Under the pieces are notes generated by a model. The model searched no databases. It saw only the letters and a list, made by a program, of their open reading frames with translations, and was not told the origin of the DNA. Shown here piece after piece: positions 16,942 to 25,546 of a DNA stretch of 64,000 bases. The translations under genes were made by a program, and so were the position numbers. Each line of letters begins with the position of its first letter. Within the stretch, counting starts at the first letter, position 1. This stretch comes from Dyadobacter sp. Leaf189 (lineage in GTDB: Bacteria > Bacteroidota > Bacteroidia > Cytophagales > Spirosomataceae), in assembly GCF_001424405.1 (NCBI RefSeq), contig NZ_LMPS01000006.1, positions 496,001-560,000 on the forward strand, written 5' to 3'.

Positions 16942-18285
16942 ATGGCTACTGAGAAAAAGGGAAACGACAAGTACTGGCTTAAATCAGGCATTATCAATGT
17001 ACTGCAAAACCTCACGGGTGTACTTTTCGGCTTTGGCGGATTTTACCTCATGGTGCGGATGCTCGACAAGCATTCATTCGGCGTGTGGACACTCTTTGCC
17101 GCGACGACCACCATTTTCGAAATGGTACGTAGCGGACTGATACAGAATGCATTGATCAAGTATTTATCATTCAGCGAACCCGAAGAGCACGACAAGATCC
17201 TCTCCGCCTCATTTGCATTGAGTGGCGGTTTGACCCTGGTTTGTATCCTTGTAAACCTGATGCTGGCGACCTACCTGGGCAGGATCTGGAACTCGCCCGA
17301 TATTGTGCCGCTCTTCTGGGTTTATAGTATTGTATATCTTTTTTCCGGCATTCTGTCGCAGTTTCACTGGATGGAACAAGCCAACTTCCGCTTCAACGGA
17401 ATCTTCATCACCAACTTCGTGAAGTCGGGTGTCTTCTTCTGTTTTCTCGCTTTCTGCTTTTTTTTCAATGTAAAAATCAGGCTTGTTGAGCTGGTCTATG
17501 TGCAGGCAGTTGCATTGTTCCTGGCTATTTGTCTCGAATATTTCTTCGTCAAAGACCTGCTTAATTTCACGCTGAAAATCACAGGAGAATGGGTGAAAAA
17601 GCTGCTGAATTATGGTAAATACGCATTTGGGACTTCCATTGGCTCCATTCTTTCAAGTACCATCGATCAAATGATGCTGGGTTCGCTGCTCTCTCCTGCG
17701 GCTTCTGGCGCATTCAATATTGCAGTCCGTATTATGAACCTGGTCGACATTCCCACAAATGCAATTGCAGTGATTGTGTTTCCGCAAAGTGCCCGGCGAC
17801 TGGCCACTGAGGGGGAAGCAGCGATTAAATATTTGTATGAAAAATCGGTAGGTACCATTCTCGCAATCCTGATTCCTGCCCTGCTTTTCCTGTTTTTGTT
17901 CCCTGAATTTGTGGTCAGCTTTATAGCAGGAGATAAATACACGGAGACGATCCCGATCCTGAAAGTAACCGTCTTATACTGTGTTCTGATCCCTTTTGGC
18001 AGGCAGTTCGGTACAATCCTTGATTCTATCGGCAAACCGAAAATTACATTTGCACTGGTGCTGCTCAGTGCAGTTATTAACCTGGTCCTCAATTACATAT
18101 TGATTAAACGAATGGGCGTAATGGGTGCTGCTTATGCGACATTGATCTCGAACATTGTCAATTTTGCTATCTCGCAAACGATCCTGAACCGCATTTTACA
18201 TGTGAACCTGCTTCATACATTTATATACGCATTTAAGTTTTACCCTGAGTTTTTTGCCAAGTATATTAAGCCAAGATTTACCTGA
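16942..18285 (+). CDS. Wzx-type polysaccharide flippase
   Basis: A 447-residue integral membrane protein with 12 or more hydrophobic segments, of the MOP/MVF superfamily (polysaccharide biosynthesis protein). It starts with SGIINVLQNLTGVLFGFGGF, the usual first helix, and has the characteristic C-terminal half (RQFGTILDSIGKPKITF, then AVINLVLNYILIKRMGVMGAAYAT split across adjacent helices). Members move undecaprenyl-linked oligosaccharide repeat units to the periplasmic face. With the polymerase at 22726 and the co-polymerase at 25543 it points to a Wzx/Wzy-dependent pathway. No odd features seen. Confidence 0.9.
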   Translation: MATEKKGNDKYWLKSGIINVLQNLTGVLFGFGGFYLMVRMLDKHSFGVWTLFAATTTIFEMVRSGLIQNALIKYLSFSEPEEHDKILSASFALSGGLTLVCILVNLMLATYLGRIWNSPDIVPLFWVYSIVYLFSGILSQFHWMEQANFRFNGIFITNFVKSGVFFCFLAFCFFFNVKIRLVELVYVQAVALFLAICLEYFFVKDLLNFTLKITGEWVKKLLNYGKYAFGTSIGSILSSTIDQMMLGSLLSPAASGAFNIAVRIMNLVDIPTNAIAVIVFPQSARRLATEGEAAIKYLYEKSVGTILAILIPALLFLFLFPEFVVSFIAGDKYTETIPILKVTVLYCVLIPFGRQFGTILDSIGKPKITFALVLLSAVINLVLNYILIKRMGVMGAAYATLISNIVNFAISQTILNRILHVNLLHTFIYAFKFYPEFFAKYIKPRFT

Positions 18286-18315
18286 TTTCTGCTAACTGTC
18301 TTAAAGCCGCATTCA

Positions 18316-19167
18316 ATGTCATTTTTTCAAAACCCGGACTGGCTGGAAAAATATAACTACCCCTACACTGCTTTCGACCAAATCCCCGACCAGGTTTTTG
18401 CTGAAATCAACCAGCGGCTGGATTCGAAAAAAGCAGCGGAGCCTTTGGTCACCGTGATGATTGCGGCCTGGAATGAAGAAGTTAACCTGCTTCGCTGCGT
18501 GGCAACGCTTTCGGATATGGCAACGAAATTTCCATTCGAGATACTGGTTGTCAATAATAATTCGACAGACAAAACACAGCAAACCATTGACAGCCTGCAC
18601 GTTAGGACAGTTTTCCAGGAAATACAGGGACCTGGACCGGCGCGCCAGCTCGGACTCGAAAATGCACGCGGCAAGTACATTCTCCTTGCAGATGCAGATT
18701 GTTTTTACCCCAGCTCCTGGATGGACGATATGATGCAGGTACTCACACAACCCGGAGTGGTATGTGTTTACGGCAGATATTCTTTCATCAGCGAAGAGGG
18801 TTATTCCCGCTGGCAGCTCTCGGTACTGGAAACGGCGAAAGACCTGATTGCAGAATATCGTCACTTGAACCGCCCCTACCTGAATACCTACGGGATCAGC
18901 ATGGGATTTGTTCGTGAACCAGCATTGAAAATCGGCTTTGTAATGAAGAACGTGCGTGGCGAAGACGGCCGGCTCGCCTATGCATTAATGAGTTACGGAA
19001 AAATCAAGCAGGTAAAAGCCAACCGCTCACGTGCCTGGACAGGCGCGCGGACCTTGAAAAGGGACGGTAGTTTTGTAAGTCTTTTTACAAAGCGGGTTGT
19101 GAAAGAAATCAAAGGATTGCTCTTCAACCTGCATTCAAAAGCACCAAAAGAAATCGAAAAGTTGTAG
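18316..19167 (+). CDS. Family 2 glycosyltransferase
   Basis: A 283-residue GT2 enzyme. Core motifs are TVMIAAWNEEVNL (about residues 46-58), ILVVNNNSTDKT, GPGPARQLGLENARG and the metal-binding LLADADCFYP (about 125-134). MKNVRGEDGRLAYALMSYG contains the acceptor-side acidic residues. A short basic C-terminus with no membrane helix suggests a soluble or peripherally bound enzyme. It follows the flippase by 30 bases on the same strand and is the last gene of this plus-strand run; only 5 bases separate its stop from the end of a convergent glycosyltransferase gene, and no terminator hairpin is visible between them. Confidence 0.87.
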   Translation: MSFFQNPDWLEKYNYPYTAFDQIPDQVFAEINQRLDSKKAAEPLVTVMIAAWNEEVNLLRCVATLSDMATKFPFEILVVNNNSTDKTQQTIDSLHVRTVFQEIQGPGPARQLGLENARGKYILLADADCFYPSSWMDDMMQVLTQPGVVCVYGRYSFISEEGYSRWQLSVLETAKDLIAEYRHLNRPYLNTYGISMGFVREPALKIGFVMKNVRGEDGRLAYALMSYGKIKQVKANRSRAWTGARTLKRDGSFVSLFTKRVVKEIKGLLFNLHSKAPKEIEKL

Positions 19168-19172
19168 CTGAA

Positions 19173-20378
19173 TTACTTTTTCGCGAGTTCGGCGGATAGC
19201 AATTCTGAGATTTGCGCAACCCGCTTTTCCCAGGTATTATCCGCAGCAACCTGAATTCGCGCCTGTCTTTTTTCCTCACTGTCCGTCTTCAACGCTTCAT
19301 TGATCGCTTCCGAGAATGCGGCTGCATTTGAACAAAATGCGACGGAATCCTTTGTGAATTCCTTCAAATCATCATTGAAGTTAATGGAAACCAGCGGCTT
19401 ACCTGCACCCAGGTATTCAAACAACTTCAATGGGAAAATGGTAGCACTCACTTCATCCCGCTTAAACGGAAGTAGCGCCACATCAAATCCCTTGATCACA
19501 GCTGGCATTTCAGAATAAGGTACGCTGCCTGTGAAATGAACATTAGGCGCATTGAAGAACCAGTCCGGTATGTACGATTTATCCATCGGTCCTACGAACA
19601 CGAAGCTTTTATCCGCATTCATTTTGATCACTTCTTCCAGCATCACATAGTCCATGCGTCGCTCGATGTTTCCAAAATAACCGATGACGGGCTTCCTGAT
19701 ATCTTTCAAAACGGACGCGACCGGCAATGTTGGATCCAGCGCCTTCTGGCTGTGGGTTACATCGGCTGCATTAGGGATAAAGTAGGTGTTTGCATTCAGC
19801 TTTTTACTTTGATTATAAAGCTGGCGGGCTGTGCAAAATACGATATCGCTTTTCCGAAGCAGCTGGTTTTCAGAAACTTGACCGTGACGCGCATCAAATG
19901 GAACAATGATCGGGTCAACACAATGGTAAGCGGCCAATTTCGGATGCAGCCCGTCCATTAAGCCCGGATAATGGAAATTGAAGGAGTTAATGAAAATGAA
20001 ATCCTTGATATTGTATTTCCTGATAACCCTTTTAAGCTTGGCGCGGATCAGCAGTTCGTTAACTTTCAGCAAAGACCGGAATAAAAATCCCTCGGGTAAA
20101 AAATTAATAGATAATAAAACGGGCGGAATAATGACCTTGAAATTAGGGTTATCCGTATCAATTACTTTATCATCAAACACATCATGATATCCCTTACGTT
20201 TCTCATTCTCAGGCTCATTGCGGAGACGCATATAATCCTTTATGGTAAACGGATGTTCCACATAAAAAACCTGATTATCACGAGCCAGCATTTTGGCGAT
20301 TGTATAATTCGTCGATTCGATTTTTGAATCAAACCGGGGCAAGCCAAAAATGATCAATTGTTGTCCCTCTAATTTCAT
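19173..20378 (-). CDS. GT-B fold glycosyltransferase (family 1/4-like)
   Basis: A 401-residue protein started at the ATG at 20376-20378; TTG and GTG codons directly upstream would add two residues. The C-terminal half has the donor-binding features of GT-B enzymes: PVIGYFGNIERRMD, FVFVGPMDKSY, NVHFTGSVPYSEMP, then LPFKRDEVSATIFPLKLFEYL with the conserved Glu, and GAGKPLVS. The N-terminal half has IIFGLPRFDS and a potential acceptor-binding DCV/HCVDP region. It resembles the TuaH-like group of surface polysaccharide transferases. It is followed on the minus strand by nothing but the convergent GT2 gene and preceded, 12 bases upstream, by an unrecognised gene. Confidence 0.85.
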   Translation of the reverse strand: MKLEGQQLIIFGLPRFDSKIESTNYTIAKMLARDNQVFYVEHPFTIKDYMRLRNEPENEKRKGYHDVFDDKVIDTDNPNFKVIIPPVLLSINFLPEGFLFRSLLKVNELLIRAKLKRVIRKYNIKDFIFINSFNFHYPGLMDGLHPKLAAYHCVDPIIVPFDARHGQVSENQLLRKSDIVFCTARQLYNQSKKLNANTYFIPNAADVTHSQKALDPTLPVASVLKDIRKPVIGYFGNIERRMDYVMLEEVIKMNADKSFVFVGPMDKSYIPDWFFNAPNVHFTGSVPYSEMPAVIKGFDVALLPFKRDEVSATIFPLKLFEYLGAGKPLVSINFNDDLKEFTKDSVAFCSNAAAFSEAINEALKTDSEEKRQARIQVAADNTWEKRVAQISELLSAELAKK

Positions 20379-20390
20379 CACCAATCGTTT

Positions 20391-21329
20391 TCAGACAAAA
20401 AATTCATTTACATAATTCCGGACTTCTTCATCTGTTTTTGCATGCAGGATCTTAGCTCCGGAGAATTGCGGATATAACTTCTGAAAACACTTAAAATGAT
20501 GCTCGGGTCCCTTCCTGGAGAAGATCAGATTGGTCCCTCCAAAGTAACTTGCCAGGGTTGCAGTTCCACCATGAATGGATATAAACTTGCTTGCATTGGC
20601 ATATACCATAAACTGCAAGTGATTGAAATTGTTGGCCTTACCCTCGTTTTCTCTGTAAAGATCTTCCATCAAGATAACCTCAGGGTGATTTATTTTAAGC
20701 CACTCATACTCCTTCAAATCATACACCTCGCTGTTGTCCATAGTGATTTGTTCGGGGCGGGGACGATTGTAAATAATGGTATACTTACTTGTAAGTGAAG
20801 AAATTATAAATTCCAGAAGCTCGATGCTGTAAAAGCTTACCGGCGGGCCATCCCATTCCATATTATAGCGGTTTGCTATAATTACAATTGGCTTATCATA
20901 AATGTAAATATCATTCTTATAAACATCTTTCAGTGGTACCGGCAGCCACTTGGACATATTATAATCCTGGCTGTAGAGCACGCGCGGCATTTCAAAGTTC
21001 TTGTTACCCGGCTCCGTTCTGATATCGAATTCTTCGGTATGTTGTGGCGAAAAAAAATAGAGTTCTTTGGTGTACTTGGGGGCACTTGTACTTTTAAGTG
21101 TACCGTTTTTATAATGCCAATATGCAAATGGGAGAACAAATTGAAGTTCACACGCAAACTCGCCCTCGAATGAAAGTTCTTTGTATTTGGGTCGGAAAAT
21201 ATAATCTTTTAACAAATACTTAACCTGGACCAACTTGCAAGTATACGTATGGCGATAAAAGTACCTAAGATCCGGGGGTAATTTCCCGTATTTGATCAAG
21301 ACAAAGAAACTCAGTATTTTGTTTAACAT
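20391..21329 (-). CDS. Unrecognised protein, possible GT-B-like transferase
   Basis: A 312-residue protein if started at the ATG at 21327-21329. A GTG 16 codons upstream gives a longer form but adds residues unlike the rest. I recognise no family. Tyr, Phe, Asn and Lys are common and the base composition is clearly richer in A+T than in flanking glycosyltransferase genes. The late segment ASKFISIHGGTATLASYFGG followed by TNLIF resembles the donor-binding part of some GT-B transferases, where a His-Gly-Gly stretch and a small-residue loop hold the nucleotide. Position in the polysaccharide locus supports a transferase role, but the link is weak. It starts divergently from the FkbM methyltransferase gene. 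Confidence 0.7.
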   Translation of the reverse strand: MLNKILSFFVLIKYGKLPPDLRYFYRHTYTCKLVQVKYLLKDYIFRPKYKELSFEGEFACELQFVLPFAYWHYKNGTLKSTSAPKYTKELYFFSPQHTEEFDIRTEPGNKNFEMPRVLYSQDYNMSKWLPVPLKDVYKNDIYIYDKPIVIIANRYNMEWDGPPVSFYSIELLEFIISSLTSKYTIIYNRPRPEQITMDNSEVYDLKEYEWLKINHPEVILMEDLYRENEGKANNFNHLQFMVYANASKFISIHGGTATLASYFGGTNLIFSRKGPEHHFKCFQKLYPQFSGAKILHAKTDEEVRNYVNEFFV

Positions 21330-21502
21330 GGTTGAAATTCCTGATCCGAAAAAGGGTTCATAACTCTTACCTTCCACCAGTAAAAATACACAAGAATTAG
21401 ATCCTGTTTAGCAAACTTGGGCTAAAAGTGCTAAATTTAGAAAGGGTAGTCTCGACCCAAAAATCATCAGCAACGATCTAGCTTGACATTACATTAATTG
21501 CC

Positions 21503-22234
21503 ATGAAAAATCTTATACGATATCTGCTTCAAAAAACACTGTCTTTTAAAAATTATCTCTTCCTATTTTCCTTATACTCAATTAAAACCATTGAGGCTGG
21601 AAAATACGAACGGGAATTTTTATACTTTTTGAAAATGATTAAAAAGGACGGTATCATACTGGATATCGGTGCTAACATTGGAATTACCGCAGCGCCGCTC
21701 GCAAAGCACCATCCCAACGCAGAGGTTCACGCATTTGAACCCATTTCTGAAAATTTTTCTGCATTGGAAAGGGTTGTCCGTTATTTGAAACTGAAAAATG
21801 TAAAACTGTTCAATATTGCATTGGGAAGTGAGTCGGGAACTTTGAAGATGATCATGCCAGAGCGCGGAAATTCTCGGATGCAGGGATTGAGCAAAGCATA
21901 TGAAGAGGGAGCGAATGAAAAAGGGGTTGTATACCAGGTCCCATTGAAAAAGCTGGACGATCTCTACCCTACCGAGACAAATATCAATGCGATCAAGATC
22001 GATGTAGAAAACTTTGAACTTGAAGTATTTAAGGGGTCGCTGAAAGTTTTAGAGAACAACAAGCCTATGATTTACTGCGAGTTATGGCAAAATGATAACC
22101 GCACTCAAGTATTTTCCCTCCTGGGTGGTTTCGGATATAAGTCCTATGTTTTTAACGAAAATACCGAATCAATAGAACCGGTGCAGATCTCGGATTCATT
22201 GCCGGCGGGCAACTTCTTTTTTATTCACGGCTGA
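21503..22234 (+). CDS. FkbM family methyltransferase
   Basis: A 243-residue protein with a Rossmann-type SAM-binding domain of the FkbM family. Motif I is ILDIGANIGITAAPLA (about residues 52-67), the acidic ribose-binding residue is in AEVHAFEPIS (about 76-85), and INAIKIDVENFELEVFKGS (about 160-178) is the typical FkbM segment. FkbM-type enzymes O-methylate sugars or polyketides. In this locus, methylation of a sugar in the exopolysaccharide is the likely role. The gene is A+T rich compared with its surroundings and stands between a divergent unknown gene and an Hpt gene. The first 25 residues are basic and hydrophobic and may associate with the membrane. Confidence 0.88.
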   Translation: MKNLIRYLLQKTLSFKNYLFLFSLYSIKTIEAGKYEREFLYFLKMIKKDGIILDIGANIGITAAPLAKHHPNAEVHAFEPISENFSALERVVRYLKLKNVKLFNIALGSESGTLKMIMPERGNSRMQGLSKAYEEGANEKGVVYQVPLKKLDDLYPTETNINAIKIDVENFELEVFKGSLKVLENNKPMIYCELWQNDNRTQVFSLLGGFGYKSYVFNENTESIEPVQISDSLPAGNFFFIHG

Positions 22235-22363
22235 GCCGAATAATAACTGAGGATGTTCGTTGGAAAAGCCAACGTGTTCTGGCAGATTGCTATAATAGTG
22301 TTAGCTTTGTAAATAATGCTGATCACAGATCAGCAACTTACTTATGAATAACCCCTCGAAAAA

Positions 22364-22732
22364 ATGTACCCCGCAATGAACAACTCACACGACGAAACCT
22401 CATTGATTGATTTTGCTTATCTGCAGGAAATTACCGGCGGAGATGCCGAATTAAAAAGCGAATTGATCAGCATGTTTGAATCTGAAACTGTTATCCAGCT
22501 TGACAGTATCAGAACAAATTGCAAAGCAGGTGATCTTGACATGCTGAAACAATCCATTCATAAATACAGATCTTCTCTGTTTTCAGTCGGGCTACTTAAT
22601 ACCGCTGCCAAATACAAGGAAATTGAATCAGCTTTGAAAAGAAATGAAACTGTCCCGGATCTTGCGATTCAGCTTGCAGATTTGGAATTGGAATCGAATG
22701 CAGGTTTGGAAATTCTTAAATCTGATCAATAA
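22364..22732 (+). CDS. Second stand-alone Hpt protein
   Basis: A 122-residue helical protein of the Hpt family. The phosphoacceptor is probably His66 in IHKYRSSLFSVG, matching the HxxKSS-like core with Arg in place of Lys. It is the same length as the Hpt protein at 8818 but clearly diverged from it. It should pass phosphate between receiver domains; candidates in this window are the receiver-only protein at 29668, the REC-SpoIIE protein at 12029 and the hybrid kinase at 39457. Its 3' end overlaps the convergent polymerase gene by 7 bases. An ATG four codons in (22376) is a possible alternative start. Confidence 0.82.
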   Translation: MYPAMNNSHDETSLIDFAYLQEITGGDAELKSELISMFESETVIQLDSIRTNCKAGDLDMLKQSIHKYRSSLFSVGLLNTAAKYKEIESALKRNETVPDLAIQLADLELESNAGLEILKSDQ

Positions 22733-24213
22733 TTTCCCTTTACACTTTTTGCTGTTTCCTTTTTATCAATCAGATAGGTTGTGTGCACAATAGCTGCTGC
22801 AATGTAAAAAAGGATATTATTAGGAAATTGCACCAAAGCTTCCTGCGGAAAGTTGCCGATATTAAGTGAGAAAATAACCAAAGTCATCGCGAGACAATAG
22901 GTTCTTAGTTCCGGATTTTTAATGCGGTAAAAGTTATTGATCCCCATTTTTAATACCGAATACATTAAAAAACAAAAGATCAGTAAGCCGATCCAGCCCA
23001 GCTCGACAGCCACACGTATGTAACCGCTGTCAGGCGGGAAAGTTGCCAGGAAAGAATTCGGCGAAAATCGTGCACCCCAGGCACCGGTTGATCCCAATCC
23101 ACCGCCAATGGGGTGTGTCAAAATGTAAGGTTGTATTCTCTTCTGGTTGGCCTTTCTTACATTGAAAGATGCATCATCGGAAGGCCGGAATGCAGTTTGA
23201 AAGCGCGCGATCGTCGGATTTGAGGTGGGGATAATGATCAGGATTATGATAAAAACGGCCGCCACGCAGGAAGCAAACATGATCTTTTTACTGAAATTCA
23301 GTAATGCGAACGGTATCAGCGAAGCGGGTACCAGCACATAAGCACCCCGCGTTCCGGAATAGAGCATCGCCAGAAGAAATGCCCCGATCATTACAACCAG
23401 GATAATCCTTTTGGCCAGGCTTTGTCTGGCCGACAATAAGGCGACGCATATCAGACTGGCGCCGACCATGGTGTAAGAAAAAGAAACCGGGTCAGAAAAA
23501 ATCGAATATTTTCTCCACGCGCCATTGATATACAACAGGCTCACCTGCATGGGATCGCTCCATAAGTCGGCGAGCTCTTGCGGAGCGATGCCGATATATT
23601 CCTGCTTGAAACCATATATTGCACCACAAACTGCAAGTACCAGCCAGGTTTTCAGCACGATACGAATTGCTTCGACGGATCGGAGGTAGTATACAAAAAC
23701 AAAATACATGATCGTAACTGCCGCAACAGACCGCACCGTGTACACCCAGGCCAGCCGGGACTCAGCCCAGGGATTTGCCACCTGGATCAGATTGTAACCG
23801 ATCCATACCAATATCATGATGGATACCGGATTCTTGAATGTACTGATATTCCAGTCTCCTTTTTGTTTCAACTTGATCAGAAAACCGACGATCAGCAGTG
23901 CTTCCAGTCCGTCCATCAACGTTCCGAGCGGGAAATTGATACCGAACCGCAGGATAAAAAAGAGGAAAAAGCCCATGATCAGCAGCACCACAATACCGAA
24001 TATCGGGTAAACAACCACTGCATACACCGCCGGAATAGCTACCATCGCCACCAGCACCATCAGGCCAGCGACCATACCACCATAAATTGTAGCAAGCCCC
24101 AACCCGATCGCAGCCAAAGCCAGCAGCACCATACCGACCGGCGTACTTACCTTATCGATAATGGGCAAATGGATAGAGCGCCTCTCTGATTCAGCTGATA
24201 ATTCGTATTTCAA
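22726..24213 (-). CDS. O-antigen ligase/polymerase-like membrane protein (Wzy/WaaL type)
   Basis: A 495-residue integral membrane protein with about 12 hydrophobic segments and one large periplasmic loop (about residues 330-390, containing RFQTAFRPSDDAS, RKANQKRIQPYILTHPIGG and SPNSFLATFPPDSGYIRV). This layout, with Arg/His-rich loop and HP-(I/L)-G-GLG motif, is typical of the Wzy_C/WaaL family that polymerises or ligates lipid-linked glycans. The only fitting start is TTG at 24211-24213; no in-frame ATG occurs before residue 28. A 47-residue membrane protein gene ends 11 bases upstream. The gene belongs to the minus-strand EPS operon reading from 30057 toward here and is its last member. Confidence 0.85.
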   Translation of the reverse strand: MKYELSAESERRSIHLPIIDKVSTPVGMVLLALAAIGLGLATIYGGMVAGLMVLVAMVAIPAVYAVVVYPIFGIVVLLIMGFFLFFILRFGINFPLGTLMDGLEALLIVGFLIKLKQKGDWNISTFKNPVSIMILVWIGYNLIQVANPWAESRLAWVYTVRSVAAVTIMYFVFVYYLRSVEAIRIVLKTWLVLAVCGAIYGFKQEYIGIAPQELADLWSDPMQVSLLYINGAWRKYSIFSDPVSFSYTMVGASLICVALLSARQSLAKRIILVVMIGAFLLAMLYSGTRGAYVLVPASLIPFALLNFSKKIMFASCVAAVFIIILIIIPTSNPTIARFQTAFRPSDDASFNVRKANQKRIQPYILTHPIGGGLGSTGAWGARFSPNSFLATFPPDSGYIRVAVELGWIGLLIFCFLMYSVLKMGINNFYRIKNPELRTYCLAMTLVIFSLNIGNFPQEALVQFPNNILFYIAAAIVHTTYLIDKKETAKSVKGNY

Positions 24214-24224
24214 TATGGTAACTA

Positions 24225-24368
24225 TTAGAAAAACAGGATCTTAAAAAAGAAAACAAATACGCTGGCAAATGCGATGATGAGCGCGATTGTGCGCGTGAGC
24301 GTCTGAAGTTGTGTGAGTTCAGGATCGTTCGATTTTTTTTTTGCTTTTTGAGAAGGGAATACTTTCAT
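24225..24368 (-). CDS. Small single-helix membrane protein (47 aa) in EPS operon
   Basis: I read this small gene directly from the minus strand. It starts ATG AAA GTA at 24366-24368 and ends TAA at 24225-24227, giving 47 residues. The N-terminal half is polar and basic (MKVFPSQKAKKKSNDPELTQ); the C-terminal half is one hydrophobic helix (TIALIIAFASVFVFFFKILFF). It starts 5 bases after the stop of the upstream GT2 gene and ends 11 bases before the start of the polymerase gene, so it fills the gap exactly, as expected for a real operon member. It contains a run of ten A bases in codons 9-12. It resembles no family I know; a helper of the polymerase or the GT2 enzyme is possible. Confidence 0.62.
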   Translation of the reverse strand: MKVFPSQKAKKKSNDPELTQLQTLTRTIALIIAFASVFVFFFKILFF

Positions 24369-24373
24369 ACTGA

Positions 24374-25546
24374 TCAGGGTGCTTTACGGTAATTGTGCTT
24401 GGTTGCAACTGAAATCTTATTCGCTTTTCTGGCTTTAAGCAGCGAAAGCACCTGATAATACATGAAGACCGGAATGGAAGTAAGCGAGCGGAGAATGCGT
24501 TTGTCAACCGAACTGTCAAACAACGGAACAAGGAACCCGGCCACAAAAGTGAGCAAAGCTGCCAGCCACCACGCACTCATCAATGGATCAATCCAAAAAT
24601 TCACAAGCATGAACAGTACTGAGATAATCAGAAAAATGAAAAGGGGCGGCCGCAAAAGCACAAACCCAAAAAGGAATTGGTTCCAGTTCAGGTTCTTTAC
24701 TCCGCTGAAAATCAGATCAAATCCAAACTTAAAATACTTGAACCAGGTATTGATCCAGCGCGAGCGCTGGTTAACAAGCTGAGTTGATTCAGAAGTTTTT
24801 TCATCCCACACCACAGCCTCTTCCCGAAAAGCAATGCGGTGCTTCCGTGTGATGATTTCTTTTTGAAGTATTTTGTCAAAACCCGCACCCACTATATCCA
24901 GATTGCCGAGCGCCTCTTTGTACAACGCTACCGTAAACGCCATTCCGGAACCCGAAAGTGTCGCCGACGAGCCCGCTTCAAACAGCAGTTGACCATCATA
25001 AAAATGGTAGTAAATGTCGCGTGCAGCGTCCAGACACGCATAAACCGAGTCGAGGTTCTTTGCTTTACGTACACCCTGAACCGCCACGAAGCCGTCATTG
25101 AAACAAACATCCAGCTCGTTGAGCAGCTCCGGATCTACGATATTATCGCTGTCGATAATGACAAGCCGCTCGTGCGCTCTCCTGAAATGGTTGATCGCAA
25201 AAAAGTGAGAACGCGTATTGCTCGCCAGCACAGTCGGCGGGTGCAATACGATTACCCTGTCACTTTCCAGGTTCAATCCCGACGCGTCGCATTTGTCAGC
25301 GACCACGTACACCAGGTAATTGGAATAGTTAAGTTTTGATATGGAAGCAATTACATCCGGCAACTGCTGGGTTTGCTCATAGGTCGCTACAATCAGCGCG
25401 TAATCTGCTTCGGGGTGTTTCTCAGGTTTCCCGGTTGCTTCTTCTTTTTTGGTAAACAGATTAAACATCAGCAGCAATACCGGAAAAATCAGGTAAAAGC
25501 CGATCGCCATCTGGCATAACCACCATAAGAACCAGACTATTGTCAT
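24374..25546 (-). CDS. Membrane-bound processive family 2 glycosyltransferase
   Basis: A 390-residue GT2 enzyme with a membrane helix at the N-terminus (about residues 7-28), a GT-A domain and several C-terminal helices (from about 290). Motifs: YALIVATYEQTQQL, VVADKCDASG, LVIIDSDNIVDPELL (DxD), FVAVQGVR, and a QxxRW motif in LVNQRSRWINTWFKY (about residues 256-270), the hallmark of processive beta-glycosyltransferases such as cellulose, hyaluronan and PNAG synthases. A run of synthesis across the membrane is therefore possible. Its ATG overlaps the stop of the Wzc-like gene by four bases, so the two are translationally coupled. Confidence 0.88.
   Translation of the reverse strand: MTIVWFLWWLCQMAIGFYLIFPVLLLMFNLFTKKEEATGKPEKHPEADYALIVATYEQTQQLPDVIASISKLNYSNYLVYVVADKCDASGLNLESDRVIVLHPPTVLASNTRSHFFAINHFRRAHERLVIIDSDNIVDPELLNELDVCFNDGFVAVQGVRKAKNLDSVYACLDAARDIYYHFYDGQLLFEAGSSATLSGSGMAFTVALYKEALGNLDIVGAGFDKILQKEIITRKHRIAFREEAVVWDEKTSESTQLVNQRSRWINTWFKYFKFGFDLIFSGVKNLNWNQFLFGFVLLRPPLFIFLIISVLFMLVNFWIDPLMSAWWLAALLTFVAGFLVPLFDSSVDKRILRSLTSIPVFMYYQVLSLLKARKANKISVATKHNYRKAP

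Noticed and set aside
22258-22274. Short hairpin CGTTGG/CCAACG after the FkbM gene
   Set aside because: Only six base pairs with no T run; not enough to call a terminator.
24319-24576. An 85-residue minus-strand frame rich in Arg and Cys
   Set aside because: It covers the end of the GT2 gene in another frame and stops inside the 47-residue gene; the sequence looks like shadow coding.
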